A stretch of DNA of 64,000 bases from Pholiota molesta (GCA_014925825.1 JACGCK010000037.1:248001-312000), one strand, 5' to 3'. Positions 32,927-45,947 are shown, counted from the first letter of the stretch. The notes: generated by a model not told the origin, from the letters alone. Numbers and translations: made by a program.

Positions 32927-34611
32927 ATGGATCCTGCTGCGCTGACTACATTACCCCTCACATTACCCCCAGAACTCTTCCCCATCATAGCATCGTTTCT
33001 CCCTTTACGGTCTGCTCCACGTACGCTGCGTGCTTTAGCGCTAGGAAATCGTCGCTTCTATGATATCTGTCGCCCCCTCCTCTATGCGCGTCTTATCCTT
33101 CGAAATGAGAACGATGCAATTGGGGTCATCCAAAGGATAATAGACGAGCCACAGCTAGGCTTAGCCATCACGGAGCTATATATCATGTCTGAGCTATCGG
33201 CCGAAACGCGGAGAGGGGAGAAGCCGTTCGACGTCGTCGCGGGACTGCAAATGCTGGTCACACAAGGCTTGCTGCCTCGCATGACTGCTTTGGGTCTCTA
33301 TTTGTTGAAAGGCTGGATGTACGATGAAAATTCCAAGAGGGTCTTGCAGGGACGTTTACTCGCCGACTTTTGGGTTAGTCTGCGCAACGAGTGCCCTCGC
33401 CTGCGAGCCTTGACACTGCGAAATGTAGGGCACGTTTACGGTGCTACCTGGCTAGCGGGGCCCGTGATCGACGAGATCAACTCTCTACCAGTGAGTAGCC
33501 GTGCTGCTGTTATGCGAAAGCGAAAAAGAAAGATTCACCGAGCCTTACAGGGACTTTCGACCTTGCGCTTGGAATGGAAGGGTGACCCACTGGAAGTAAA
33601 GGACAATTTGAAGATTTTAAACAATCTTCCCCGTCTCGCGTCATCGTTGCATACTTTGAGTTTGAACGGCAAACTCCATGAAGCGACACTCCTCTTTTCC
33701 CTGGATTTTCCCCACTTGAGATGGCTTCGCTTGCACCCATCTAATTCTTTTCAGGACACTGAGATGGTCGAGGGCTTCTTCAGACGACATCCGCATCTCG
33801 AAAGTTTGTCCCTCGAAGGGTTCGGGCATCCTTGGTTCTCCGAGAACATAGAAGTTGGATTCTTGCCAAATTTGAAGCATTTAAAGGTTGGTATGTTTAG
33901 TTCCATTCAGAGGCCTTCACCCCACTTCATCTATATTCATTCTAGGCTGCATTCGACCATATTCGCGCATTGATCCCCATTCTCCCACAGCTCGTTAGTC
34001 TGAGATTTACCGAGGACTATCGCAGACAAGTGCCTCATTTCCTCCATGCTGCGTTGCGAAATGGGCTTCCCCGCCTGAGATCGCTGGAAATTGACCACGG
34101 GATTATTGATGTGGGATTGGATAATTCAGAACGCACATCGGGACACATGCATCCGATTGCCAGAGGGGCACCCAATTTGGAGGAGCTGGCGCTTCATGGA
34201 GTAGATTTGACATCGGCAGCATCTGTAGTAAGTACAAGGCTCCTCGTTCAGCTGCACCACTCCTAACAGTAACATCCCCTTCAGAGAACTCTGGAACGCA
34301 TCTTGTCTCAGCTAATGAAGGTGGAACGATTCTATTATCGCGGAGTTTCGCGCGATTGGAAGAACGTCACCCCGCCGTTCGTGTTGGCCCGCCCGGCATT
34401 GCTCTCCGAATTTCTGTCCAGTGTGGAGGGTCTGGCGCGCGTGTGTGCGCGCCTCGAATCTGTGACGAGTATCAACGGGAAATCACTCCCGTACGTATCA
34501 GGCGTGATAGAACGCGGTTCTCTGGGAGATGTAACAGCTGTCAGGCTAGTTGATGGCGTTGGACTGGTGATTCCGGCGGATGAGAATGATCCCTTTCCTT
34601 GTAATACCTGA
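32927..34611 (+). CDS. F-box-like/LRR protein (copy 6), shortened exon 3
   Basis: Exons 32927-33490, 33551-33886, 33946-34227 and 34285-34611 give 502 residues. It opens MDPAALTTLPLTLPPELFP. Intron 1 (60 nt) is a multiple of three and has no stop, so retention would add 20 residues (starting VSSRAAVMRKRKRK) without breaking the frame. Exon 3 is 94 codons against 117 in most copies: the segment with LWYETLDGQFRTE is missing, in frame, between LEIDHG and HMHPIARGAPNLEEL. The tail is GVGLVIPADENDPFP. Confidence 0.85.
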
Positions 34612-34699
34612 ACCTGTTTAGTTTGACATGATCTACACCAATCTTACCGTATTCCTCTTATTCACAATTAGTTTAGATTTATATACATTATTTTCCAAA

Positions 34700-36430
34700 T
34701 GACACTCGAGCTCTATGCAAGCTGTAAGTACTGCTTTGGAAGCGAGGAAAATTACTCATTTGGTATTTCCTTATAGAATTCTTGGGAGCCTGAGTAACCT
34801 AGGTGAACAGGGACGGGCGTTGAGAGCAAGGCATGTCTCGTGGCGGCAGGTCCGGCCATCACGAATGGTCATGCTGCTGAGGAACACGGTGCAGTGGCTT
34901 CGCAAGAACGGCCACCGTCTTCCAACATACCTTCCACGGACGACCATGTCGTCCTCCCACCGCCACCGCACCAGCATAGCCAGAAGCTCCACCAACTCAT
35001 CCTTTATGCCCTCCCCGTAATGGCTCTCCGAGTCCACAGATGGGCCGCCTTCCAGCCGCGATAGCACATCGCGAACATCCCACCTATATCGCCCAGTCAC
35101 GACCAGCGCTCGTCTGCGCGCCGCCGCCTGCGAATCTGCACCAAGCATCGATCATGGGGTCTGACCCGCCTGCTGCGTTCCCGTTTCTGGCCCTAGTGAT
35201 GATGGGACGTCGTCTGCTGGCAGATCGGTGCGGGCGGACGAGGACTGGCCAACGCTGAAGGAGAAGAAGTTCGGAGGGGAGATAGGGTTTGGGTTGAAGC
35301 GGGCGGTGGGCTCACTGAGGCAGAGTCGGGGGAGCCAGGACGATGGACGAGCTGCCGTTCCGTGACTCTGGATACGCGAATTCAGCTCGTGCTGCCGCAG
35401 AGCGCCTGCTGCGCCCATCTTCGATTCTCCGCTGGAGATGCCGCCCGCCACTGCCCAATGGCGCCCATTTGCCCATCCATGGTTCCTCAGCCCCATCCCG
35501 CGCCTGCGCCCCGACCCCAACCGCGCGCGTCCGCATTCAGCATCGATGGTAGCTACTGGCTCTTGCAGGCTGGAGTGGTGTCGTGTCGTCGCTTGCTAAC
35601 AGCGCAATGTGGGCCAATGAAGACGAACTTTCGCCGAGAGAGAAGTTTGGCGGAAGTATAGATTCTAGGTTCTGGGAAGGAAGGGGAGTGGGGCGGGGTT
35701 GCGAGGCAAACCCGCGGGGGCCGTGCGCATCGCCAGAGGACGAGCGTCGGGGACGAGGTTGGGCGCCGCAGATCTGGGATTCGAAACTCTGGTGATTTGA
35801 GGCCTGCGGTCCCCTGCTGCGACCATCTACGAACGACATTCAAGGCTATCTCTGTCCTTTCTCAATGGCGCCCTGTTATCTGCCCACGCGGTTCCTCCTG
35901 CGAGCGAACTATTCCCGCGTCACTCCTCCTTCCTCCTCATCACCTCCCTCCCGCATTGCCTTCCCTTACTTCTTCCCATATCTCCTGGACCTTCCATGCC
36001 CTCCGCCACACCCATCACCATCGACGCTCTGGCGCGCACGCGACTGTTCGGCTGCTCTCGCGCGCGCGCGCCCGCCTGGCGCTTGGGTGGCACGTCTCCA
36101 TCGAGGATTATGCCGGACGCGCCTCAAAATGTGTATCGCGCCCACCGACCTCGTCTAGTGCCCGGCCGACGCCCTGATCCTCAACGCCCTGATCCGCACC
36201 GCCCTCCGATACCCGCATGCGCGGGCGGCTGCCGCGGAGCGCGGTGCTCCGACTATACGCGTCCGCGCGTCTGAGCCGCGGGGATGGGGCCAGGACGGGG
36301 CGGGACGGGGGATGTGTAGGTGTAGGCGGAGGCGCATAGGCGTCTGAGCGCGCAGAGGGCAAGGGCCAGGACGGCGCGCGCCGCGTTGTCGTCCTGTCGT
36401 GCCGCAGCCGAGTGCGTTAGGGGCTTGGAG
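34700..36430. other. Decayed duplicated block C, partly inverted
   Basis: Here minus carries sequence that reads on plus in block A. About 35330-35190 reads LSEPTARFNPNPISPPNFF and PADDVPSSLGP; about 35830-35580 reads SSGDAHGPRGFA and ILPPNFSLGESSSSL, a second degenerate copy. GC-rich stretches follow at 36000-36300, including an alternating CG run near 36060. No intact gene was found. Confidence 0.5.
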
Positions 36431-36756
36431 AGGATACAGTGTAGTAAGTACTAAATATATTCAGTTACCAGTACTACAACTGTAGCAATGTGCTGTATTC
36501 TCATAGCCTTCCGTACACTGGTATGTGAATGGCGAATATTGCATGTTCAGGCATTACAAGGGAAGGGGGGGGACACGAGTGTCAAATATTACCGACAATC
36601 CAACACACGAATGTCAAATATTATGCTCTCTGAATCCATGTGCTGGACGCTCATCGAATTCCGTCCACTGGCATGAGAACGGCGACCGTTGTCAGCATCA
36701 GGAACAATCGTTATACAAGTATAATCCCGTGCAATCTTTCTATTGGTGACGTCAAG

Positions 36757-38509
36757 CTACATACAGACATTATTACAAGGAAAAGGGTCATTCTCGTCCG
36801 CCGAAATCAGCAATCCAACGCCATCCACCAGCCTGACTGAAGTCACATCGCCAACAGAATTCCTTTCTATCGCGCCTGAGACGTACGGGAGTGTTACTCC
36901 ACTGCTACTCGTCACAGATTCGAGCCGAATACAAACTCGAGCGAGCGCCTCTGCGCTAGCCAGGAAATCCGCCAGCGATTCTTCATGAAGACTGGGGTCT
37001 GGTGCATTTCCGGAATTTGGATTGGTAGAATATCCGCGATAATGGAATCGTTCCATCTTCTGTAACTGAGACAAGACAGGCTGCAGAATTTCCTATAGAC
37101 AAGATGAGGAGGGATGCAGTCGAATGAGACGCGCACGTACCAACTCCTCCGAGCTCAAAGTCATTCCATAGAGACCCAACTCCTCCAAGTTCGGCGCCCC
37201 TCTGACAATCGAAATCATGTATCCGTCGATGAAGTCACGCGAAACTTTCTTGCGATTTTTCTGCGTGTGGAACTGCCCATCCAAAGTCTCATACCATAGA
37301 ACGCCTTCCAGTCTGCGCTCCTCCCAACCCACACTTATCTGGTCGATTTCCAATGATCTGAGTTGGGGAAGCCCGTTTCGCAACACAGCACGGAGGAGGT
37401 AAGGGACTTGGCCGTTATAGCTTTCGGTAAATCCCAGACTAACGAGCTGTGGAAGAATGGGGACCAATGAGCGAATATCTTCAAGTCTGGCCTAGAACGA
37501 ATGCGTATTGAGCGTGATCACACAATTCGAGTAAATTGAGACTGCCGAACCTTCAAATGCTTCAAATTTGGTAGAAATCCAACCTCTACGTCGTTGTAAA
37601 ACCATGTATCTGTACACTCTTTGAGTGATAAATCTTCGAGTTGTGGATGTCGCTTAAAGAATCCATGGACCAGTTCAGTGTCATGGAGAGATTGAAACTG
37701 CTGCAAGCGCAGCAATTTTAAGTGGGGAAAATCGAGGGATAAAAGGATTGTGGCCTCTTGTAGTTGGCTTCTCAAGCTCAACGAATGCAACGATGATGCG
37801 AGATGGGGAAGGTTGTTCAAAATTTTTAGATTTTCTTCACTTTCCGGTCCTTCACTGTACCATTCCAGGCGTAAGACCGAAAGACGCTGGAATTCCGAAT
37901 AAATAGGGTTTTCTGCGTACAAGCAATGCATTTACTCACCGATAAGGAATTGATCTCGTCGATCACTGCCCCGGTTAGCCAGGGAGACATGAAACTGTGC
38001 CCGACATTGCGCAATATCAAGGTTCGCAGGCGTGGACACTCATTGCGAAGAGTAATCCAAAAGTCGGCGAGTAACCGACCAGTGCCACACCGCAGTACCC
38101 TGAAATTATGATCGTATATCCAACCCTTCAACAAATAGAGCCCAAAAGCAATAATGCGAGGTAACAAGCCTTTGGAAACTAGCATCTGAACGCCAGCAAC
38201 GATGTTGAATGCTTTCTCCCCATTTCGAGCTTCATCCGATAGCTCAGACATGATATATAGCTCCGTGATGGACAAGCCTAGCTGTGGCTCGTCCATTATT
38301 CTTTGAATGACATCAATTGCGTCGTCTTCATTTCGAAGGATGAGGCGCGAGTAGAGGAGTGGGCGACATATATTGTAGAATCGACGATTTCCAAGTGCTA
38401 AAGCACGCAGGGTACGTGGAGCGGATCGTAAAGGAACAAAAGCCGCTATAACTGGAAAGAGTTCCGGGGGGAATGTGAGCGATAAGATGGTAAGTGCAGA
38501 AGAAGTCAT
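36757..38509 (-). CDS. F-box-like/LRR protein (copy 7)
   Basis: Exons 38509-37940, 37886-37551, 37491-37141 and 37092-36757 give 530 residues. It opens MTSSALTILSLTFPPELFP, a longer N-terminus shared with the copy at 44187-45947. From mid exon 1 to the end it is almost the same as copy 4 (25997-27731), including VLRCGTGRLLA, intron sequences and 3' flank, which suggests gene conversion or a mosaic of two paralogs. The tail is GVGLLISADENDPFP. The frame is intact. Confidence 0.87.
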
Positions 38510-38581
38510 GGTCGAAGTCGGAGCGTTGAAAACAAGCTGAGGTGTATTTTTGTAGATACCTTAAGGCTTACACGAGCCGAC

Positions 38582-38600
38582 TTAGGGCTGGTAGATCAAC
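38582..38600 (-). promoter_or_regulatory. Conserved upstream element (copy 7)
   Basis: TTAGGGCTGGTAGATCAAC (one change), about 75 bp upstream of the start at 38509, with AGATCAGCATCTGATG at about 38678 as the second shared word. Confidence 0.42.
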
Positions 38601-39302
38601 GTGTTCATCATCTAATCCTAGTGCATTTTGTTTGTCGTACATACTAAAAGTGTGTGTGTATGTAGAAACATCGTTAGATCAGCATCTGATGGACTTTACT
38701 AAGTAATTCATTCCCTCAGAATAGACAATCGATTCAATCGGATTGATTACAATGATTTGATGATTCTACTCTCAAAAGTTATGTTAAACCCAGTGAGATA
38801 ATTTCCGAGTCAACCACGAAATGACAGCCTCATGCCTGTCGTGTTTATTGGGCACACTGTGGTAAAATTTCAACAACTAAGCTCTAAGGAGAAAATATAA
38901 TGCTTGGTCTGTTCGTTCCATTTGTTGCGTGCGAAAATTATTATTGTGGGCGCTAATTCAGTCACGAGCGTACACGAGGGCGCAACGAGGCCTTCAGCTG
39001 GAGAATCAACTACCAAACCTTCCTTTCGCACTCCAACATCGACAAGCGTCCTACTTGCGAGATGAGCGCTGAGCTGTTATCACAGGAGATGCCCGGGCGC
39101 ACTTCAGGACATGCCTCGAGTCGAGATGGGTGAGTGCTGAGCACTGCACATTCTCTCGTTCACAATCGTCGTTGATTGAAGCCCTTCGGATAGCCGAGAT
39201 CCACCTCCATACAGTCCGATAAGCCACCAAGAGCGAACACTACTGCTGCCTACAACGCAATCCTATGGCTCTACCGACGCAGCAGACCCTCTTCCAAAAG
39301 TG

Positions 39303-40258
39303 ATGCCTGCGACTACAGCCATCTTGTTCTGGGTCATGCTTCTTGGCATTGTGCTTGGCTACTCGATTCAAATGCCTTTGGATTCAGCCTACCGACAAGG
39401 AATGCAAGCAGTATGGAACCGAACCAGAGAGGCCCATGAGCAATGGGTCTCCGATGCGAATGCAGAGAGAAATCATTGGGATGAAGACCGAAGGGAGAGG
39501 CAGGAGCAGGATAGGTTGGAGCACGAGGAGCACGAGCGCAAGAGGGATGAGATCCAGTGGCAGGGATTCCAGCGGCATCGGTGCGTACGCTATGGGACTA
39601 GAGAATATACAGCGACTCTGGCCAACGTCTCGCTCGGCTTTAATGCGGTGGACGAATGCTTGTCAAAAACGATGCGGATTAACGGTCGCGATATGCGACC
39701 TAATCATTGCGATGATCCCGTGGGTTCGCTGTCTTCATTGGTGAATGTGACTTATTCGATCTCCATTCTGCCGAACAGGGCTAATAATTGCGGAAAAGTG
39801 ACTGGACACTGGAAAGTTGACTTCAATGAGCCAGAATGTACGCCTTCATGGATACAAATTGTAGATAAGGTGCCACATTTCACATCTTCTCAAGATCTTG
39901 ATACATCGCAAATCTAACGTCGACCTGTAATTTCAATAGGGCTGTTCGGGCTCCAGTACTAGGGTAAGCAAACCGTTCTGATTTTTCTTACGTTCTCCTT
40001 TCTGAGGTTTATAATTCTAGCGATATGACGCCGAATTATTAATTCACATCTCTGAATACGAAAGCTGGATGGATGTATGTGCAACGATGAGCGCTCAATA
40101 TGGGTCTGTTTATCTACCACCAGGCGCGCAATGCACTCGGTGCTATGTGAGCGGTGTTGCCCTTTGTTTAATATAAAACACTGAAGATATCCCAATAGGG
40201 ACGCGGGTGTGGCTCGGGATATTGGGCAACTTGGTATATCGAAGATTGGCGTTGTTGA
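39303..40258 (+). CDS. Membrane-anchored coiled-coil protein of unknown function (paralog 1)
   Basis: Exons 39303-39869, 39940-39963, 40021-40146 and 40199-40258 give 258 residues; exon 2 is only 24 nt. Residues about 5-22 form one membrane span (FWVMLLGIVLGYSI), then PLDSAYRQG, then a strongly charged helical stretch (about 40-80) likely to be a coiled coil, then a Cys-rich part: CVRYGTREYTATL, CDDPVGSL, CGKVTGHWKVDFNEPEC, DKGCSGSST, WMDVC and the end GYWATWYIEDWRCC. Such proteins recur in agaricomycete genomes; no function is known to me. At 39741-39778 it reads straight through sequence that is an intron in its paralog at 51783. Conserved sequence upstream (39060-39130) may be a further 5' exon. 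Confidence 0.75.
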
Positions 40259-40539
40259 GATTCCAGAATGACTTCGAGGGTTGTCGATATTGCTTGTAAC
40301 GAGTGTTGATCTATCTTTTCTTTCTTGGTGATCGTTGGTCGTCTATTCCTTTATATCAGTTTCCTCTTCTTGCACGTACGTTAGCCGGATCTCTGTCGAG
40401 CCTTTGATTGTATGTTTTCTTTTGTACATATACATTGAATGTAGCTTGAATTCAAACTCTACGCAGGCGCGTACTTTTTGGTTTTTTTTTTTTCCATTCC
40501 GTACATCAATATTTCCAGCCGCTTGCTACTCTTTTCATC

Positions 40540-43500
40540 ATCGTTCCCCGCTGTACGGCCAAATCTCGCAGTCAGCGTCACTTCAAATGCTGGGCAACAG
40601 GGTTGGTAATGCTCACCATCGCGGAGCTGCGCTGAGGTGCTTTTGCGCTGGTGATATCGTTTCGACGGCGAGCTTGCGAAGCTACGACCTCTGAGCCCGT
40701 AGGTGCTACAAATCGGGAGTCGAACGGGCAACAGACAGACTCACAGCGTCACAGCCCACTCGCTGGCTTTATTATCACCAGGGTCCGTGTGCGTGGCCTG
40801 CGAGTAAGTGTCATTGCTGAGTTCTGGTCGGTTGTCGTCGATGCTAGGTCAGTAGAGTTCGTAAAGCGCGGAGGACGGAAAGCGGAAGCGAGGGTAGTAG
40901 GTACGCCCTCACGTAGGACTGTATCGTGCGACGGAACCGGCGCGAACGATGCAGAGATGGCCGTAGAACAGAAGATAATTCCATAGACGAGGTGCATCTG
41001 ATATTGCGTCTTTCTTGGGAGACGAGCATACATATGGACAGAATGTTCCCAAGCCCGAGTCCACCCTGCGGTGAAGAACATCGTCAGGCCGAAAAAACCA
41101 GCGTCGACCATGAAGCAGACAACCGGTTCGGATTAATGCCGAAGGAGATACCGTTTGATGCGACATGTTATCAATATACATACACGCAGGCACCAGGCGA
41201 GCAGGCTGATATTGGAAGCGGTCGCGGGAGCACCCAAACGTCATCGCGCTCGCGCCAAGTAGGTGGCGATGGGTGAGTCGGGTGGAGGGTCAATCTGGGC
41301 GTAGTTGCGGTCGTGGTCTCACTCTGGTTCGAGAGAGATGGGCGAAGAGGGACAGGAGATGTTTGAGAGGAAGTTCTTTGTTAGAAAAAGAGTTTACAGA
41401 GGGACAGTTCGCTCGTGGCTGTGGCAGGAGAAATCGTGCGGGTGAAAACAGAGCGCCATGTAGCGAAGACGGAGGCAGCTCTGACTGTGGGCTGCGAATA
41501 ATCGCAGCAGGTGCGAGAAGCAGGAGTCGGCCGTACAGCAGCGCGAGCTGGGGTTTAAAATTAGCATAGCCAAAATCCCAGATTTGCGGCCGCCGTCCCC
41601 ATCCCAACACTCGTTCTCTGGCGATCTAGATGGCTCCCGCGGCTTTACATCAGGCACTCAGCGAGCCCAGCGCCCTCTTCCGCTCAGAATATGCCCCCTC
41701 CAATTTGTTCTCTCTCGGCGACGGCTAGTCTTCGTCCACCCTCACTGGCCTGCTAGCAGGCGGCGGCGCATGACTGGGACCTGCAGTAGCCAGAAACAGC
41801 GTCATAGGATCCGCTGCGAATGTAGCATGCGGGTTCTGGTACAGATTCGTAGGTAGCTACAGCATCGGCGAACGCAACAACACTTGCCACGGGTGACGGG
41901 TCAGGCTAGAGCGGGCAATCAATGGTGGGCGCTGGTATCCACGGGGTGTCGTCGGCCCGCCGCAGATGAAGGGCAGCGCACGCGAATGGCGAGTAGGGGG
42001 AGTTGTTAGCTATATAGCTATGCTGGCATTGGGGAAGGACATGGTTGCTTGCCAAGTGGCATGTCGGATTCTGGAAGGAGAGAGTCCGACAACAGTTGTG
42101 ATGCCGCGTGATGCCGACGAGATGTGCTATTTTGGGAACTGGCAATTTTTTCTTTTTCAACGCCCTGTTTACAGATAGCGTCGTTGGAGACAGGTAATGC
42201 ATGCATTGAACAAATCTATGGCTACTATGCTATTATTCTACCCTTTGGATCTATTTGAGAAATCGAAATGCGCCGCCAGGTCCTTTAGAGTCCAATTAGC
42301 GGCGGTTAGTCTGTTAGACCAAGCTTAGACCTTTCGACTTCAAGCTTCACAAGCTTCGCAGCCAGGCCCACACCTCCACGTCATACTTTATAACCCAGAA
42401 AAACAAAATGATCACGGACGAGCTATTACGCAGAGACCGCTACTGAACGTTGAACGAGCGACGAAAAAGAAACGACGCCAGAGCTGCATTTGCGCTTGTC
42501 GGCATCGGCGGCCATCAGGAAAGAAAACAATGCCAAAGCACACGGTGGGACGAACGAGAACATCGTCCTCTCATCCTCATCGTGCTAGCGTCGCCAGCAT
42601 CTCCTCCAAAACCCTCAGCGCTCAGCATTTCCTACAACTTTTCATCGACCTACATCTATCGCCCTAGTGCGCACAGTCCCATGCCCCGTCATATCATATG
42701 CTCGCCTGTACCCCTGTAAATTTGCATCACGACCAGGCGCATGTCGCGATAGTATACCTCGAATGTCCTACATCTATCGCCTAGGCGCCCCATGCCCAGC
42801 CTGATACCTTTGCCGCGTCAGGCCTGCGTTTAGCTGTGCCGCCTCTGCCTGCCCAAGGATCTGTTTACTGTGTTTGATATCGAACCTGGAATTACATTTC
42901 TATTCGTTTGGCATTAGCGCGTGATGGTGGATGGAACCTCGGAAACGCGCAGCGGAGCGACGAATTGAAGCATGTGGCGCTTCGCATGGTTGAGGGGAGC
43001 GAGGCGAAACGTGGGATGAGTGGGTAAGAGGGCGGCGGGGAAGGGGTGGCAGGGGTATCTTGGCGAGGAGTTCGACGTGGCAAAGAATACGCCGCTGCAG
43101 ACCTTTTGGGACGCCGTTGTGGTATGTGGTTCCTATCAACCCTAGGTACGGTGGCGGCACCTGCTCTCTCCAATCCTGTAGGACTCTTGCGCAAAGGAGG
43201 CCGCAGATTCAGACGCCTGCGCTGGATGCCGATACTCTCCCCACTCCTGCTGGGAAATTTTCGCGTATCATCGGCGCCTATCTCTGCTGCTGGAGATCTC
43301 GCCAACAACCACGCAATGTGGATGACGCCGACGCGCTCGCAGCCAGCGCTGAGCCCCCGGGCGTCGTTGATGGGGACGTGTACGTACCCAGCCGCTGGAA
43401 GTAGGGGCGGGGCAGCCAGCTGCTTGGCGTCGTTGCGCTCGCGCCACTCGGCGACCTCTGCCCACCTTACTCTGCCCGTGCCTGTCGCTGGACAAGGGCA

Positions 43501-43870
43501 TGGGCGTGGGCCTTTACGCGCGCGGGCCATCGATCATCTTCTCGTATTGGAAACGGCGGCAACGACGGTGGGCGACGGCTGGATGGGATTCTGGGTACGC
43601 GGAGAGTTTTAGAGCGGGCGGCCTGGGTGTGGGTGCGAGTGCGGGGGGTATGGGTGATTATGGAAGCTCGTATCGCCGCCGCCGCCGATTGTGGGGATGC
43701 CAGGTAGGGGAGTTGGGGTGGTTTTGTGCGATTCGCGCGGTCGGCGCGGCTGGGGCTCAGCGCTCAGTACAGTGTGTAAATCATGATTATTTGAAGCTAT
43801 GTCGCATGTGGATGCGTATTGGCGCGGTCAGGGTTTGTGTGTAAACGGTGGATGATGTAGGCGCTTGGAT
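40540..43870. other. Decayed duplicated block D
   Basis: About 40540-40760 is repeated at 53690-53900 (CTCACCATCGCGGAGCTG and ATCGTTTCGACGGCGAGCTTG). About 41590-41800 matches block A (LSEPSALFRSEYAPSNLFS on plus, with stops). About 43370-43460 minus reads APPLLPAAGYVHVPINDA, like the VYIDD stretch of A and B. About 43600-43660 plus reads GLGVGASAGGMGDYG. A minus-strand segment, GFFGLTMFFTAGWTRAWEH (about 41060), looks membrane-like. The frames are broken. Confidence 0.55.
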
Positions 43871-44186
43871 TAGGTGATTTATGGTTCTGTCATGCCTCAT
43901 GGATGTGCGTTGTCGTTTTGTTGAGGCTGGAGTTGCGAAATGGATAAGTTGGACTCAAACAGCAGGCCGTATCGTGGTACTTACTCTTTCAGCCTCCAAC
44001 TACTCTCCGTGCGGACTCGCACGTACGAAGAGCAGTTGTGGTTCGTCGCCCACAATCCAACACACAAGTGTCAGATGTCATACTCTTCGGGGCAAGATGC
44101 CGGACTCGCATAGCCTTCCGTCCACTGGTATCAAGAAAGATTATCTTGTAGTATCCATTAGCGATATCTACGTCAATCATGTTAAA

Positions 44187-45947
44187 CTAAACATAATTAC
44201 TACAAGGAAAAGGGTCATTCTCGTCCGCCGAAATCAGCATTCCAACGCCATCAACCTTCCTAACTGCCGTTACTTCTCCAATGGAGTTTCTCTCTATCGT
44301 GCCTGACACGTATGGGAGTGTTTTTCCACCGATACTCGTCACAGATTCAAGGCGCGTACATACTCGAGCGAGCGCCTCTGCGCTAGCCAGGAAATCCGCG
44401 ATTAAGTTTTTATGAGTCTTCAGGTGTGGTGCGTCTCCGTACTTCGGATTGGGCGAGAATCCTTCATAATAGAATCGTTCCATCTGCGTGAGCTTGGACA
44501 ACGTAGGCTCCAGAAATTTCTTTAGGAAATATCAGGAGTGGTATAGCCGAATGAGCAAGCGCGTACATACCAATTCTGCCGATGTCAAATACATTCCATG
44601 AAGTCCCAATTCCTCCAGGTTCGGCGCCCCTCTGACAATTGAATGCATGTACCCGTTCGTGCAGTGACGTTGCATTTTCTTGGGGTTTGTCTCTGTGCGG
44701 AACTGCCCATCGGAAGTCTCGTACCAAAGAGCTCCTTCCAGTGCGCGCTGATCCCAAGTTTCCCGATACACCGTGTCCCATTCAATTTCCAACGATCTCA
44801 AATGGGGAAGCCCGTTTGGCAACACGACACGGAGGAGATAAGGAACTTGGCAGTTATAGCTCTCCGTAAATCCCAGACTGACTAGCTGTGGTAGAATGGG
44901 GACGAAAAAGCGGATATCTTTGAACTTGGCCTGGAATGCATAAGCATTATATGGGATTAAATGAACGATACTAAACATACTGACCTTTAAATGCTGCAAT
45001 TTCGGCAAAACTCCAGCCTCGATGTTATCGGAGAACCATGTATGCATGCACCTTTCGAACGATAAATTTTCGAGTTGTGGATGTCGCTTCAAGAACCCGT
45101 GTACCAGTGCAGTGTCATGACAGTCGAAATCGTGCAAGCGAAGGAATTTCAAGTGAGGAATATCAAGGGAAAACAGGACAGTTGCTTCTTCGAGATCGCC
45201 TCTCAAACTCAATGTATGCAATGATGATGCGAGACGGGGAAGGTTGTTCGAAATCTTCAAATCGTCTTCTCCTTCTGGTCCTCCACTTTGAATCCATTCC
45301 AAGCGCAAGACCGAAAGATTCTAAAATTCTGGATAAACAACATTATCTGTCTATGACCAATGAATGCGGTCACTCACCAATAGGTTGTTGATCTCGTCGA
45401 TCACGGGCCCTGTCAGCCAGGGCTCGGTTAAACCGTGCCCGACATTTCGCAATATCAAGGTTCGCAGGCGAGGACACTCATTGCGCAGATCAATCCAAAA
45501 GTTGGCGAGTAAAGGTCCACGCGACATTGCATAGAAATGTTCGTCGTATGTCCAACCTTTCAACAATTTAAAATAGAGGCCCAAAGCAGTAATGCGAGGT
45601 ATCAATCCTTTTGCGACCAGTATCCTAAGGCCAGCGACAACCTCGAATGGCTTCTTTCCTTTCCGAGCTTCTAACGATAGCTCGGACATGATGTATAGCT
45701 CCGTAACCAGAAAGCCTAGCTGTGGGTCGTCCATTATCCTTTGGATGACAGCAATCGCATCGTCTTCATTTCGAAGGATGAGACGCGAATAAAGCAAGGG
45801 CCGACAGATATTGTAAAGGCGGCGGTTGCCAAGTGCTATAGCACGCAGCGTACTTGGAGCAGATCGTAAAGGAATAAAAGCCGCTATAATGGGGAAGAGT
45901 TCTGGGGGAAATGTGAGCGATAAGGTGTTTAGCTCAGCAGAAGTCAT
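44187..45947 (-). CDS. F-box-like/LRR protein (copy 8)
   Basis: Exons 45947-45378, 45320-44985, 44930-44571 and 44519-44187 give 532 residues. It opens MTSAELNTLSLTFPPELFP. Intron 2 (54 nt) has no stop and is a multiple of three, so exons 2 and 3 also read as one frame. Exon 3 is three codons longer than usual, with EWDTVYRETWDQRALEG. The last acceptor is CCTAAAG, weaker than in the paralogs (CTATAG). The tail is GVGMLISADENDPFP. The upstream element is shortened here to TTAGGGCTGG (about 46018). Confidence 0.84.

Noticed and set aside
35797..36362. Overlapping frames on both strands in GC-rich block C.
   Set aside because: Absence of stops is expected from high GC; there is no conservation with the other blocks and no domain.
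40690..40790. Minus strand contains TGCCCGTTCGACTCCCG, resembling a tRNA B box.
   Set aside because: The bases on both sides do not pair as a T stem, no proper A box or acceptor stem is found, and the paralogous stretch at 53.86 kb has lost the motif.
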